A model generated the notes under the pieces. The model searched no databases and was not told the DNA's origin. It saw only the letters and a program-made list of their open reading frames with translations. Positions 7,079 to 17,157 of a stretch of DNA of 64,000 nucleotides are shown one piece after another (the first letter of the stretch is position 1; every line of letters starts with the position of its first letter). Position numbers and translations under genes: made by a program. This DNA comes from Aeromicrobium erythreum (GTDB lineage: Bacteria > Actinomycetota > Actinomycetes > Propionibacteriales > Nocardioidaceae), in NCBI RefSeq assembly GCF_001509405.1, contig NZ_CP011502.1:744001-808000 (forward strand). The letters are read 5' to 3'.

Positions 7079-9981
7079 GCGTCGACACCGTCGGCCCCGA
7101 CGTGGCCGCATCCCCGGCCGACGTCGTCGCCGAGCTCCGCCGCCGCGAGGTCGTCGACGTCGACGACTCCAGCACCACCCGCGCGCTCTACAGCACCGAC
7201 GCGTCGCTGTACCGCGTCGTGCCGCAGGTCGTGGTCCGGCCACGGTCGGTCGAGGAGGTGCTCGCCGTGCTCGACGCGTCGCGCGCCACCGGGGTGCCCG
7301 TCACCTCACGCGGCGCAGGTACCTCCATCGCCGGCAACGCGGTCGGCACCGGGATCGTCGTCGACTTCGCGAAGCACCTGAACCGGGTCCACGAGGTCGA
7401 CGTCGAGCGGCGGGTGGCGCGGGTCGACCCGGGCATCGTGCACGCCGCGCTGCAGAAGGTCGCCGCGCCGCAGGGACTGCGCTTCGGCCCCGACCCGTCG
7501 ACGCACACGCGCTGCACGGTCGGCGGCATGATCGGCAACAACGCCTGCGGGAACCGCGCCCTCGGGTACGGCCGCAGCTCCGACAACGTCGCGGCCCTCG
7601 ACGTCGTCACCGGCACGGGCGAGCGGCTGACGATCGGACGCGACGTCGCCACGACGTCGCCGACGCTCGACCGGCTGCGCGACGTCGTCGCGGCCGACCT
7701 GGGGACCGTCCGCACCGAGCTCGGCCGCTTCGGCCGCCAGGTGTCGGGCTACAGCCTCGAGCACCTGCTCCCCGAGCGCGGCTTCGACGTCGCGTCGTTC
7801 ATGGCCGGCACCGAGGGGACGCTGGGCGTCCTGCTCGGCGCCACCGTCGACCTCGTGCAGACCCCGCGGCACGTGCACCTCGTGGTCCTCGGCTACGGCT
7901 CGATGGCCGAGGCCGGCGACGACGTGCCCACGATGCTCCCGCACGGCCCGATCGCCTGCGAGGGCCTCGGCGAGCGGATCATCGAGGTGTACCGCGCCGC
8001 CAAGGGGGCTGCCGGCGTGCCCGACTACCCGCGCGGCGGCGGCTACCTCTACGTCGAGCTCGCCGGCGACGACCCCGCCGAGCTCGCGGCCCAGGCCGAG
8101 CGCGTCGTCGCGGACTCCGCCTCGCTGTCGCACCGGCACGTGACGTCGGTGGCCGAGCAGGCCGCGTTCTGGCGGATCCGCGAGGAGGGTGCGGGCCTGG
8201 CGTCGCGCATCTGGGACCGACCGGCCCTGTCGGGCTGGGAGGACGCGGCCGTGCCGCCCGAGCGGGTCGGGCAGTACCTGCGCGACTTCGACGCCCTCCT
8301 CCAGCAGCACGGCCTGAACGGCGAGCCGTACGGCCACCTCGGCGACGGCTGCGTGCACGTGCGCATCGACTTCCCGCTGTCCGAGCCCGGGGGACACGCC
8401 GGCTACCGCGCGTTCATCGAGGACGCCGCCCGGCTCACCGCCACCCACGGCGGCTCGTTCTCGGGCGAGCACGGCGACGGTCGCGCCCGGTCGGAGCTGC
8501 TGCCGCTCATGTACTCCGAGCAGGCCATCGCGCTGTTCCGGGGCGTCAAGCACGTCCTCGACCCCGACGACCTGCTCAACCCCGGCGTGCTCGTCGCCCC
8601 CGCTGCTCTGCCGTCCGCCGCGCAGGGGCGGGCACCCGTGCCGGGTGTCCGTGCGCTGGACGCCGATCTGCGGACGCAGGGTCGAGGGTGGGCGCCCGGC
8701 CTGCAGGGATCGCGCCGCGGCCTGCGGCTGCTGCACGACGACGGCGACCTCGGCGCGGCCGTGCACCGGTGCACGGGCGTCGGCAAGTGCCTCGCCGACA
8801 ACAAGGCGTCGCACGGCGTCATGTGTCCCTCCTTCCAGGCCACCCGCGACGAGAAGGACTCCACCCGCGGACGCGCGCGCGTGCTGCAGGAGATGGTCGA
8901 CGGGCGGCTGGTGACCGGCGGCTACCGCGCGCCGGAGGTGCACGAGGCGCTCGACCTCTGCCTGTCGTGCAAGGGCTGCCTCAACGACTGCCCGACGGGC
9001 ATCGACATGGCGACCTACAAGTCCGAGGTGCTGCACCAGACCTACAAGGGTCGGATGCGGCCGCGCAGCCACTACGTCCTCGGGAAGCTGCCGTTCTGGG
9101 CACGGCTGACGTCGCCCGTCGCGGCCCTTGCGAACCTGGCCCTGCGGGTGCCGGGGCTTGCCCACGTCGCACGCTGGGTGGCTGGCGTCGACCAGCGTCG
9201 CAGCCTGCCGTCGTTCGCGACGCGTCGGTTCAGCCGGGCCGCTCGGCCGGCCCTCGAGGCGTCCGCGACGCGCACCGACCGGCCCCGGGTCGCGATCTGG
9301 GCGGACTCGTTCACGGAGTACTTCTCGACGTCGGGCGGTCACGCCGCGGTGCGGCTGCTCGAGTCGGCCGGCTACCGGGTCGAGGTCGTCCAGAAGCAGG
9401 CATGCTGCGGACTCACGTGGATCACGACCGGCCAGCTCGACACCGCCCGCTCGCTCGTCGAGCGCACGGTCGGGGTGCTGCACGAGTACGTCGCGGACGG
9501 GGTGCCGGTCGTGGGCCTCGAGCCGTCGTGCCTCGCGGTGCTGCGCTCCGACGCCGTGGAGCTCACCGACGATCCGCGTGCAGCCGAGGTCGCGCAGGGG
9601 GTCTTCACGCTCGCGGAGCTGCTCGCCCGTACCGAGGGCTGGCAGGCCCCCGACCTCAGCGGCACCGAGGTGGTCGTGCAGCCGCACTGCCACCAGTCGT
9701 CGGTGCTCGGCTTCGCCGCCGACCTCGACGTCCTCGGCCGCACCGGCGCGACCGTCACCCGACTCTCCGGCTGCTGCGGACTCGCCGGCAACTTCGGCGT
9801 CGAGCGCGGCCACTACGAAGTGTCCGTCGCCGTCGCCGAGCAGCAGCTCATGCCAGCCGTCCGCGCCATGGGCGAGGGTGCCGTCGTCCTCGCCGACGGC
9901 TTCTCCTGCCGCACCCAGCTCGACGACCTCGCCGACGTCCCGGCCCTTCACCTCGCGGAGCTGCTCGCGCCGGGGGAGTAG
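7075..9981 (+). CDS. FAD-linked oxidase fused to Fe-S/CCG domains, probable D-2-hydroxyglutarate dehydrogenase
   Basis: A 968-residue multidomain flavoprotein of the YdiJ type. Residues ~45-220 are the FAD-binding PCMH domain (SRGAGTSIAGNAVGTGIVVD) and ~270-515 the FAD-oxidase C-terminal domain (SGEHGDGRARSELLPLMY). A dicluster ferredoxin module follows at ~565-645 (CTGVGKC, then CLSCKGCLNDCPTG). A cysteine-rich CCG region at ~776-910 (QACCGLTW, SGCCGLAGNFG) passes electrons to a membrane acceptor. The family oxidises 2-hydroxyacids. Translational coupling to the transhydrogenase, which yields D-2-hydroxyglutarate, makes that the best substrate; D-lactate or glycolate remain possible. The start is GTG within the GTGA overlap. 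No terminator follows; element B begins about 40 bases later. Confidence 0.85.
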   Translation: MSVDTVGPDVAASPADVVAELRRREVVDVDDSSTTRALYSTDASLYRVVPQVVVRPRSVEEVLAVLDASRATGVPVTSRGAGTSIAGNAVGTGIVVDFAKHLNRVHEVDVERRVARVDPGIVHAALQKVAAPQGLRFGPDPSTHTRCTVGGMIGNNACGNRALGYGRSSDNVAALDVVTGTGERLTIGRDVATTSPTLDRLRDVVAADLGTVRTELGRFGRQVSGYSLEHLLPERGFDVASFMAGTEGTLGVLLGATVDLVQTPRHVHLVVLGYGSMAEAGDDVPTMLPHGPIACEGLGERIIEVYRAAKGAAGVPDYPRGGGYLYVELAGDDPAELAAQAERVVADSASLSHRHVTSVAEQAAFWRIREEGAGLASRIWDRPALSGWEDAAVPPERVGQYLRDFDALLQQHGLNGEPYGHLGDGCVHVRIDFPLSEPGGHAGYRAFIEDAARLTATHGGSFSGEHGDGRARSELLPLMYSEQAIALFRGVKHVLDPDDLLNPGVLVAPAALPSAAQGRAPVPGVRALDADLRTQGRGWAPGLQGSRRGLRLLHDDGDLGAAVHRCTGVGKCLADNKASHGVMCPSFQATRDEKDSTRGRARVLQEMVDGRLVTGGYRAPEVHEALDLCLSCKGCLNDCPTGIDMATYKSEVLHQTYKGRMRPRSHYVLGKLPFWARLTSPVAALANLALRVPGLAHVARWVAGVDQRRSLPSFATRRFSRAARPALEASATRTDRPRVAIWADSFTEYFSTSGGHAAVRLLESAGYRVEVVQKQACCGLTWITTGQLDTARSLVERTVGVLHEYVADGVPVVGLEPSCLAVLRSDAVELTDDPRAAEVAQGVFTLAELLARTEGWQAPDLSGTEVVVQPHCHQSSVLGFAADLDVLGRTGATVTRLSGCCGLAGNFGVERGHYEVSVAVAEQQLMPAVRAMGEGAVVLADGFSCRTQLDDLADVPALHLAELLAPGE

Positions 9982-10229
9982 GGGTACTGGCTCGTCGTGC
10001 GGTTGCGGTCTTGACGACTTGCCGGTGCGCTGTCGCAGGGGTCTCGTCGTGCTGCTGCGCTGCCGCGGGGAGTCTCGTCGTGCTGCTGCGCCGCCTCGAC
10101 TCGCGCTCGGTCTGGTCTCCGAAAAGGCCTCGACCGGGCGGCTGGCGTCAGCGGTGGGTCGAGCACTCGGGCTGTGGCTTCGGCACGGGTGAACACAAGA
10201 ATCTGCGTTCGGGTGCGGGAGTGCCAAGG

Positions 10230-10269
10230 CTTCTGCGTTTGCTACGGGATCCCCTCGCGAACGCAGAAG
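10230..10269. repeat. Palindrome P1 in element B
   Basis: Two 20-base arms meet at the GGGATCCC centre, with 17 of 20 positions complementary. The outer ends are CTTCTGCGTT and AACGCAGAAG. The same unit recurs in elements A, C and D. Confidence 0.75.
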
Positions 10270-10470
10270 CCCTGCCAGGCCTGACCACGTCGGCGGTGGA
10301 TTCTCCACCTGTACAGCGCTGAGAAGGTGACAGATCCACCGCCGAGGGCGATGCGGTGGCAAATCCACCGCTCAGGACGCGCCAACGCAAACTCCTGCGT
10401 CCCAAGCAGGCCACAGCCCGAGAACCCGAGCCGCCGCCGCTGCCAGCCGCCCGGTCGAGGCCCTTTCGGA

Positions 10471-10660
10471 GCGCAGGACGAGTCGAAACCGCGCCGACGC
10501 AGCCCCACCCGAGGACGAAGCCGCGCCGACGCACCCCCACCCGAGCACGAAACCGCGCGGACGCAGCCCCACCCGAGCGCGAAGCCGCGCCGGCGCAGCC
10601 CCACCCCAACACGAGCCACACCGGCGCAGCCGCAGGTCGAGGGAGAAGCCGCATCGACGC
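10471..10660 (+). repeat. Tandem array of 32-bp units (right end of element B)
   Basis: A partial unit is followed by units at 10497, 10529, 10561, 10593 and 10624, with a period of 31-33 bp. The core is ACGCAGCCCCACCCGAG followed by a variable pair and CGAAGCCGCGCC. Identity falls towards the right end. The copies are contiguous with no unique spacers. The array ends just before the -10 box of the DUF3151 gene. A shorter copy of this array type forms the right end of element C. Confidence 0.8.
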
Positions 10661-10678
10661 ACCCGCTGGCGCGGTGCG

Positions 10679-10684
10679 TAGGGT
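10679..10684 (+). promoter_or_regulatory. Leaderless -10 box of the DUF3151 gene
   Basis: TAGGGT ends 7 bases before ATG 10692 and no ribosome site lies between, so transcription probably starts at or next to the start codon. Confidence 0.6.
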
Positions 10685-10691
10685 TCACGGC

Positions 10692-11093
10692 ATGACGAAC
10701 TTGCTGGGTGAGCCGCCGGAGACGTTCCTTCCCGAGGACCCGGGCGCGCAGGAGCTGGCGTCGGGCACGTCGGCGCGGACCGTGGCCTCGGAGCACCCCG
10801 ACTCGGTGCTGGCGTGGGCGCTGCTGGCGCAGGAGGCTCTGGACGCCGGTGACGACCTGGAGGGCTATGCGTTCGCGCGCACGGCCTACCACCGCTCGCT
10901 CGACGCGCTGCGTCGCAACGGCTGGAAGGGCTTCGGGCCCGTGCCGTGGTCGCACGCGCCGAACCAGGGCTTCCTGCGCTCCCTCGCGGCGCTCGCCACC
11001 GGATCCGAGCGGCTCGGCGACGACGCCGAGGCGCACCGCTGCCGCGAGTTCCTGCACGAGTCGAGCCCCGAGGCGTACGCGCAGCTCGTCTGA
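10692..11093 (+). CDS. DUF3151 family protein
   Basis: A 133-residue soluble protein matching the actinobacterial DUF3151 family over its full length. It opens MTNLLGEPPETFLPEDPGA and carries the family core AYHRSLDALRRNGWKGFGPV followed by PWSHAPNQGFLRSLAALA. It looks all-helical and TPR-like. Its biochemical role is unknown. The gene sits close to purA, a neighbour relationship I recall from other actinobacteria. The start was chosen at the family's usual N-terminus, preceded by a leaderless TAGGGT box; the in-frame upstream extension is tandem repeat DNA of element B. Confidence 0.88.
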   Translation: MTNLLGEPPETFLPEDPGAQELASGTSARTVASEHPDSVLAWALLAQEALDAGDDLEGYAFARTAYHRSLDALRRNGWKGFGPVPWSHAPNQGFLRSLAALATGSERLGDDAEAHRCREFLHESSPEAYAQLV

Positions 11094-11136
11094 GCCGCTC
11101 CGCCCAGATCGTCGGCCCCTTCGTTCGTCGACGCTG

Positions 11137-12051
11137 TCAGTCCTCCAGCGGCGGGGGCGCGTCGGCGGGGGCGCGCAGCCTCAGCCGACCCGGCTCGACC
11201 ACCCAGTGGTGCCGGGGGCTCGCGTCGCAGATCTCGCCGTCGAGGTTGGCCTGCAGTGCCTCGCCCTGCACCACGACCTCGCGACCCTTGAGGTAGACGA
11301 CGTCGTCGCGCATCGGGTGGCGGCCGCGACGCAGGCGGTACGCGTACCCGAGCCGCTTCCACCGGGCGTGCGCCCACACGACCGCGACGTCGAGGCTCCC
11401 GTCGAACGGGTCCGCGGCGGGGAGCAGCGGCGCGCCGCCCCCGACGTAGCGTCCGTTGCCGACGGCCACCTGGATGAGTCGGCGGGGCGAGTCGATGCGC
11501 TGGCCGTCGACGTGCACCGTCGCGCGGAAGCCCTTGCCCACCACGCCCGTGATCGCCGCGCCGATGGCGTACCCGACGGGGCCGAACGCCTTCTTCCACG
11601 GGGTCGCCTTCACGTTCGCCTCGGCGCCCAGACCCACGTGCGCGGCGTTGACCACGAGCCGGTCCTGGCCGTCGCGGATCACGTCGGCAGGGCGGGCCAC
11701 GCAGTCGACGGCCTGACGGGCCGCCTCGACCGGGTCGTCGCTCAGGCCGAGCGTGCGCACGAAGTCGTTGCCGGTGCCGAGCGGCACGATCGCCACCTCG
11801 ACGTCGTCGAAGAGGTCGAGGTCGTCGACCGCCGTGACGACGGCGTGGATGCTGCCGTCGCCACCGACCGCCACCACGACGCCACCGCGCGCTGCGGCCA
11901 CCGCGTCCTGCAGGTCGTCGCGGTCCTCGGTGCGCCGCACCTCCAGCGGGGCGTGCGCGCGCAGCACGTCGAGCGCCTCCTCGAGGCGCGGGTCGTCGCT
12001 GCTGCCCGCCTGGGCGTTCACCACCGCCACCCACGGCCTGCTGTCGGTCAT
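11137..12051 (-). CDS. Diacylglycerol kinase-type lipid kinase (YegS/DagK family)
   Basis: A 304-residue lipid kinase with the diacylglycerol kinase catalytic fold. The N-terminal part has the nucleotide-binding blocks VVNAQAG, VVAVGGDGSIHAV (residues ~56-68) and IVPLGTGNDFVRTLGL. The C-terminal beta-sandwich carries AVGNGRYVGGGAPLLPAADP and QANLDGEICDASP, typical of YegS-like enzymes. It would phosphorylate diacylglycerol or a related lipid at the inner membrane face, for lipid recycling or mannosylated phospholipid supply. A GAGGGAG ribosome site precedes ATG 12051. It is convergent with the DUF3151 gene and divergent from purA. Confidence 0.88.
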   Translation of the reverse strand: MTDSRPWVAVVNAQAGSSDDPRLEEALDVLRAHAPLEVRRTEDRDDLQDAVAAARGGVVVAVGGDGSIHAVVTAVDDLDLFDDVEVAIVPLGTGNDFVRTLGLSDDPVEAARQAVDCVARPADVIRDGQDRLVVNAAHVGLGAEANVKATPWKKAFGPVGYAIGAAITGVVGKGFRATVHVDGQRIDSPRRLIQVAVGNGRYVGGGAPLLPAADPFDGSLDVAVVWAHARWKRLGYAYRLRRGRHPMRDDVVYLKGREVVVQGEALQANLDGEICDASPRHHWVVEPGRLRLRAPADAPPPLED

Positions 12052-12112
12052 GGCGCTCCCTCTGCGTGCGGCCCCGAGAGCACCGTCGACGACGGCGCCC
12101 CTGCGAGCCTAG

Positions 12113-13561
<1,449 letters not shown>

Positions 13562-13600
13562 GCGGGGCGGTCGTCGGTCCGGGCGTGGTCGTCGGGGCGA

Positions 13601-13606
13601 TAGGGT
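13601..13606 (+). promoter_or_regulatory. Leaderless -10 box of purD
   Basis: TAGGGT lies 8 bases before GTG 13615 with no Shine-Dalgarno sequence between, suggesting purD has its own leaderless promoter despite following purA closely. Confidence 0.6.
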
Positions 13607-13614
13607 CGGGCAGC

Positions 13615-14886
13615 GTGAAGACTCTGGTGATCGGTACCGGCGGACGCGAGCACGCCCTGGCCCTGGCCCTGTCCCGCGACCCGCAGGTCACCGAGGTGCA
13701 CGCGGCACCCGGCAACCCTGGCATCGCCGACGTCGCGACGCTGCACGAGGTCGACCCGCTCGACGGTGCCGCCGTCGCCGCGCTCGCCACGTCGATCGGT
13801 GCCGACCTCGTCGTCGTCGGCCCGGAGGCGCCGCTCGTCGCCGGGGTCGCCGACGCCGTGCGCGACGCCGGGATCGCCTGCTTCGGGCCGAGTCGGGCCG
13901 CCGCGCAGCTTGAGGGCTCGAAGGCCTTCGCGAAGCAGGTGATGGCCGCCGCCGAGGTGCCCACCGCGATGGCGCACGTGTGCGAGACCGCCGAGGAGGT
14001 GGCCGCCGCGCTCGACGCCTTCGGTCCGCCCTACGTCGTCAAGGACGACGCGCTCGCCGCCGGGAAGGGCGTCGTCGTCACCGAGGACCGCCAGGAGGCC
14101 GTGGACCACGCGGCCGGCTGCGACCGGGTGGTCATCGAGGAGTTTCTCGACGGCCCGGAGGTGTCGCTGTTCGCCATCACCGACGGCGAGACCGTCCTCC
14201 CGCTCCAGCCGGCGCAGGACTTCAAGCGAGCCCTCGACGGCGACGCCGGCCCCAACACCGGCGGCATGGGCGCGTACACGCCCCTCACGTGGGCGCCCGA
14301 CGACCTGGTGGCCGAGGTGACCCGCCGCGTGCTCGTGCCCACCGTGCAGGAGATGGCCCGCCGGGGCTCCCCGTTCCAGGGCCTCCTCTACGCAGGCCTC
14401 GCCCTGACGTCGAGGGGCGTGCGCGTCGTCGAGTTCAACGCCCGCTTCGGCGACCCCGAGACGCAGGCGATCCTGGCCCTGCTGCGCACCCCGCTCGCCT
14501 CGCTGCTGCACGGCGCCGCCACCGGCACCCTCGACGCCGTCGGGCTGCCCGCGTGGCACGACGGCACGGCCGTCACGGTGGTCATGTCGTCGGCCGGCTA
14601 CCCGGCGTCGTCGCGGTCGGGCGACGTGATCCTCGGCGTCGGTGCCGCGAACGCCATCGAGGGGGTCGACGTCATCCACGCCGGCACCGCCCTCGACGAC
14701 AGCGTCGAGGGTGGGGGCCGGCTCGTGACGAGCGGCGGACGCGTCCTGGCGGTCACCGCCGTCGGCGAGGACCTCGAGCACGCCCGCGACCGGGCCTACG
14801 CCGGGGTCGACGCGATCTCCTTCGACGGAGCCCAGTTCCGCAGCGACATCGCGCTGGCGGCGCAGCGCGGGGAGATCGAGGTCTGA
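13615..14886 (+). CDS. purD: Phosphoribosylamine--glycine ligase
   Basis: A 423-residue ATP-grasp enzyme forming glycinamide ribonucleotide from phosphoribosylamine, glycine and ATP, the second step of IMP synthesis. The N-terminus KTLVIGTGGREHALALAL is the GARS_N signature. The ATP-grasp core shows PYVVKDDALAAGKGVVV and NTGGMGAYTPL, and metal ligands lie in VVEFNARFGDPETQ. The GTG start at 13615 gives the canonical N-terminus directly after a -10 box. The last base of the stop codon is the first base of the next ATG, so the DUF6891-like gene is coupled to it. Confidence 0.97.
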   Translation: MKTLVIGTGGREHALALALSRDPQVTEVHAAPGNPGIADVATLHEVDPLDGAAVAALATSIGADLVVVGPEAPLVAGVADAVRDAGIACFGPSRAAAQLEGSKAFAKQVMAAAEVPTAMAHVCETAEEVAAALDAFGPPYVVKDDALAAGKGVVVTEDRQEAVDHAAGCDRVVIEEFLDGPEVSLFAITDGETVLPLQPAQDFKRALDGDAGPNTGGMGAYTPLTWAPDDLVAEVTRRVLVPTVQEMARRGSPFQGLLYAGLALTSRGVRVVEFNARFGDPETQAILALLRTPLASLLHGAATGTLDAVGLPAWHDGTAVTVVMSSAGYPASSRSGDVILGVGAANAIEGVDVIHAGTALDDSVEGGGRLVTSGGRVLAVTAVGEDLEHARDRAYAGVDAISFDGAQFRSDIALAAQRGEIEV

Positions 14887-15641
14887 TGTCCGGGTCGGGG
14901 CAGCGTCGAGGGTTCTGGTCGCGGTTGCGTGGCCGCAGCCCGCAGCAGGCCACCTCGACCGCGCCGGCGCCGGCGGGAGGGCTCAACGACCAGCCGCCCG
15001 GGCTGGTCCTGCCGTCGTCGCTGCGCCTGCCCGCCGACGTCGAGGAGGCGCTGCGCGAGCTGCTGTGGCAGGACGTGGTCCTGGGGCGGACCGAGGTCGA
15101 GGACCTGCTCGAGGTGCGCGAGGACGAGCTCGACGAGCTCGACGTCACTCCCGAGCAGACCACCGAGGCCTTCCGGCACCTGGTGCGGGCCCGGCGCGAG
15201 CAGCAGGCGGCGTGGACCGACGACGTCACCCGCACGCCCCTGCGGGCCGCGTTCGACGACCTCGAGACCGCCGGCGTGCTGGCCCGACCCGACTTCACGT
15301 GCTGCGCCAGCTGCGCGTCCGACGAGATCGGCGCCGAGCGGGACGACTCCCGACGCTGGCGCGGCTACGTCTACTTCCACCAGCAGGACACCGAGACGCT
15401 GCTGGAGACCCGGCAGACCTACGTCGGCTACGGCGTCTTCCTCAGCGCGCACCTGCCGCGCGACGCGTGGGAGGCGCTCGACTCCGCGCAGCAGGACGCC
15501 ACCTACGCCGAGCTCGTCACCACCCTCGTGCGCGACGACGTGCTGCCGGTGCTCGAGCGACACGGCATCCGCGCGTCGTGGGACGGCGACACCGGCACGC
15601 GGATCCTCCTCGAGGACGTCGACCACTACGTCGCCGTCTGA
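14886..15641 (+). CDS. DUF6891-like protein of unknown function
   Basis: A 251-residue soluble protein. Residues 1-45 are basic and then low-complexity. A helical middle part (LPADVEEALRELLWQDVVLG) leads to a C-terminal domain with a CC-x2-C cluster (FTCCASCASDEIG) and the segment RGYVYFHQQDTETLLETR. This resembles the DUF6891 family as I recall it; the cysteines could bind a metal. Its start overlaps the purD stop by one base, and purB follows 49 bases later, so it is co-transcribed with purine genes although no purine step is missing at this point. The function is unknown. Confidence 0.75.
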   Translation: MSGSGQRRGFWSRLRGRSPQQATSTAPAPAGGLNDQPPGLVLPSSLRLPADVEEALRELLWQDVVLGRTEVEDLLEVREDELDELDVTPEQTTEAFRHLVRARREQQAAWTDDVTRTPLRAAFDDLETAGVLARPDFTCCASCASDEIGAERDDSRRWRGYVYFHQQDTETLLETRQTYVGYGVFLSAHLPRDAWEALDSAQQDATYAELVTTLVRDDVLPVLERHGIRASWDGDTGTRILLEDVDHYVAV

Positions 15642-15689
15642 CCCGGACGGCCGTCCGCCTGCCGTGGCACGAGTGGGATGATGTGCGGC

Positions 15690-17147
15690 GTGACGACGCC
15701 CAACGTTCTGGCCCACCGCTACGCCTCGCCCGAGATCGCGCGCATCTGGTCGCCCGAGCACAAGATCGTGCTCGAGCGGCAGCTGTGGATCGCCGTGCTG
15801 AAGGCCCAGCGTGACCTCGGGGTCGAGACGCCCGACGGCGTGATCGAGGCGTACGAGGCCGTCGTGGACCAGGTGGACCTCGCGTCGATCGCCGAGCGCG
15901 AGCGCGTGACCCGGCACGACGTGAAGGCACGGATCGAGGAGTTCGCCGCGCTCGCGGGCAGCGAGCACATCCACAAGGGCATGACGTCGCGCGACCTCAC
16001 GGAGAACGTCGAGCAGCTGCAGGTGCGGGCTTCGCTGCAGGTGCTGCGCTCGCGGGCCGTCGCGGCGCTCGCGCGGCTCGGACGCCTCGCCGCCGAGCAC
16101 GCCGAGCTCGTCATGGCGGGCCGCAGCCACAACGTCGCGGCGCAGGCGACCACGCTCGGCAAGCGGTTCGCGACCGTCGCCGACGAGCTGCTGACCGGCG
16201 TCGGCCGGCTCGACGACCTCCTCGCCCGGTACCCGCTGCGCGGCATCAAGGGCCCCGTCGGCACCGCGCAGGACCAGCTGGACCTCCTGGGTGGTGCACC
16301 CGGCGGGGGTGCCGGGCCGGGGGCGGCAGACGGCTTCGCCAAGCTGGCCGAGCTGGAGCAACGCGTGGCCGAGCACCTCGGGTTCGAGCGGGTGCTCACC
16401 AGCGTCGGCCAGGTGTACCCCCGCTCCCTCGACTACGACGTCGTCACGTCGCTCGCGCAGCTGGTGGCGGCGCCGTCGAACCTGGCGACCACCATCCGGC
16501 TGATGGCCGGCAACGAGCTGGTGACCGAGGGGTTCAAGCCCGGCCAGGTCGGCTCGAGCGCCATGCCGCACAAGATGAACACGCGCTCGTGCGAGCGGGT
16601 CAACGGGCTCGCCGTCATCGTCCGCGGCTACGTGTCGATGGTGGGCGAGCTGGCCGGCGACCAGTGGAACGAGGGCGACGTGTCGTGCTCCGTCGTGCGC
16701 CGCGTGGCCCTGCCCGACGCGTTCTACGCCGCGGACGGGCTGTTCGAGACGTTCCTGACCGTCCTCGACGAGTTCGGGGTGTTCCCGGCCGTCGTGCAGC
16801 GTGAGCTCGACCGGTACCTGCCGTTCCTGGCGACGACCAAGGTGCTGATGTCCGCCGTCCGCGCGGGGGTGGGTCGCGAGGCCGCCCACGAGGCGATCAA
16901 GGAGCACGCGGTCGCCGTCGCGTTGGAGATGCGCGAGCAGGGCTCGGCCGGCAACGACCTCTTCGCGCGCCTCGCGGCCGACGAGCGACTCGCCCTCACC
17001 GAGGCCGACCTCGCCTCCCTCGTCGCCGCCCCCCTCGAGTTCACCGGCGCCGCCACCGCCCAGGTCGCCGCCGTCGTCGCCCAGGTCGACGAGATCGTCA
17101 CCGCCGACCCGGCCGCCGCCGCGTACACGCCGGGCGCGATCCTCTGA
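15690..17147 (+). CDS. purB: Adenylosuccinate lyase
   Basis: A 485-residue fumarase/aspartase superfamily enzyme. It cleaves SAICAR to AICAR and adenylosuccinate to AMP, each releasing fumarate. The superfamily signature GSSAMPHKMNTRSCER is intact, and TSRDLTENVEQLQ and AGRSHNVAAQATTLGKR supply active-site residues. GTG 15690 (TTPNVLAHRYASPE) gives the usual N-terminus; ATG codons at 15678 and 15681 are in frame and would add four or three residues. A short Gly/Pro-rich insert (GGAPGGGAGPGAA) near residue 205 is unusual. Element C starts about 10 bases after the stop. Confidence 0.96.
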   Translation: MTTPNVLAHRYASPEIARIWSPEHKIVLERQLWIAVLKAQRDLGVETPDGVIEAYEAVVDQVDLASIAERERVTRHDVKARIEEFAALAGSEHIHKGMTSRDLTENVEQLQVRASLQVLRSRAVAALARLGRLAAEHAELVMAGRSHNVAAQATTLGKRFATVADELLTGVGRLDDLLARYPLRGIKGPVGTAQDQLDLLGGAPGGGAGPGAADGFAKLAELEQRVAEHLGFERVLTSVGQVYPRSLDYDVVTSLAQLVAAPSNLATTIRLMAGNELVTEGFKPGQVGSSAMPHKMNTRSCERVNGLAVIVRGYVSMVGELAGDQWNEGDVSCSVVRRVALPDAFYAADGLFETFLTVLDEFGVFPAVVQRELDRYLPFLATTKVLMSAVRAGVGREAAHEAIKEHAVAVALEMREQGSAGNDLFARLAADERLALTEADLASLVAAPLEFTGAATAQVAAVVAQVDEIVTADPAAAAYTPGAIL

Positions 17148-17157
17148 CGTCCTGACC

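Larger units (their letters stand above)
10020..10665. repeat. Intergenic mosaic inverted-repeat element B
   Basis: The left arm (10020-10290) has three degenerate GGTGCGCTGYCG units, the module at 10118-10146, a TCGGGCTGTGG block and a GGATCC-centred palindrome. The centre (10290-10375) holds facing GGTGGAT and ATCCACC blocks. The right arm mirrors the left: 10442-10470 is the inverted complement of 10118-10146 with 28 of 29 bases matching. It then runs into a tandem array of about five 32-bp units. The element explains the 710-base gap after the dehydrogenase gene. No plausible coding sequence is present. Confidence 0.8.

Noticed and set aside
10471-10660. Possible CRISPR array in the 32-bp repeats
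   Set aside because: The units are contiguous and diverge gradually; there are no unique spacers and no cas genes in the window.
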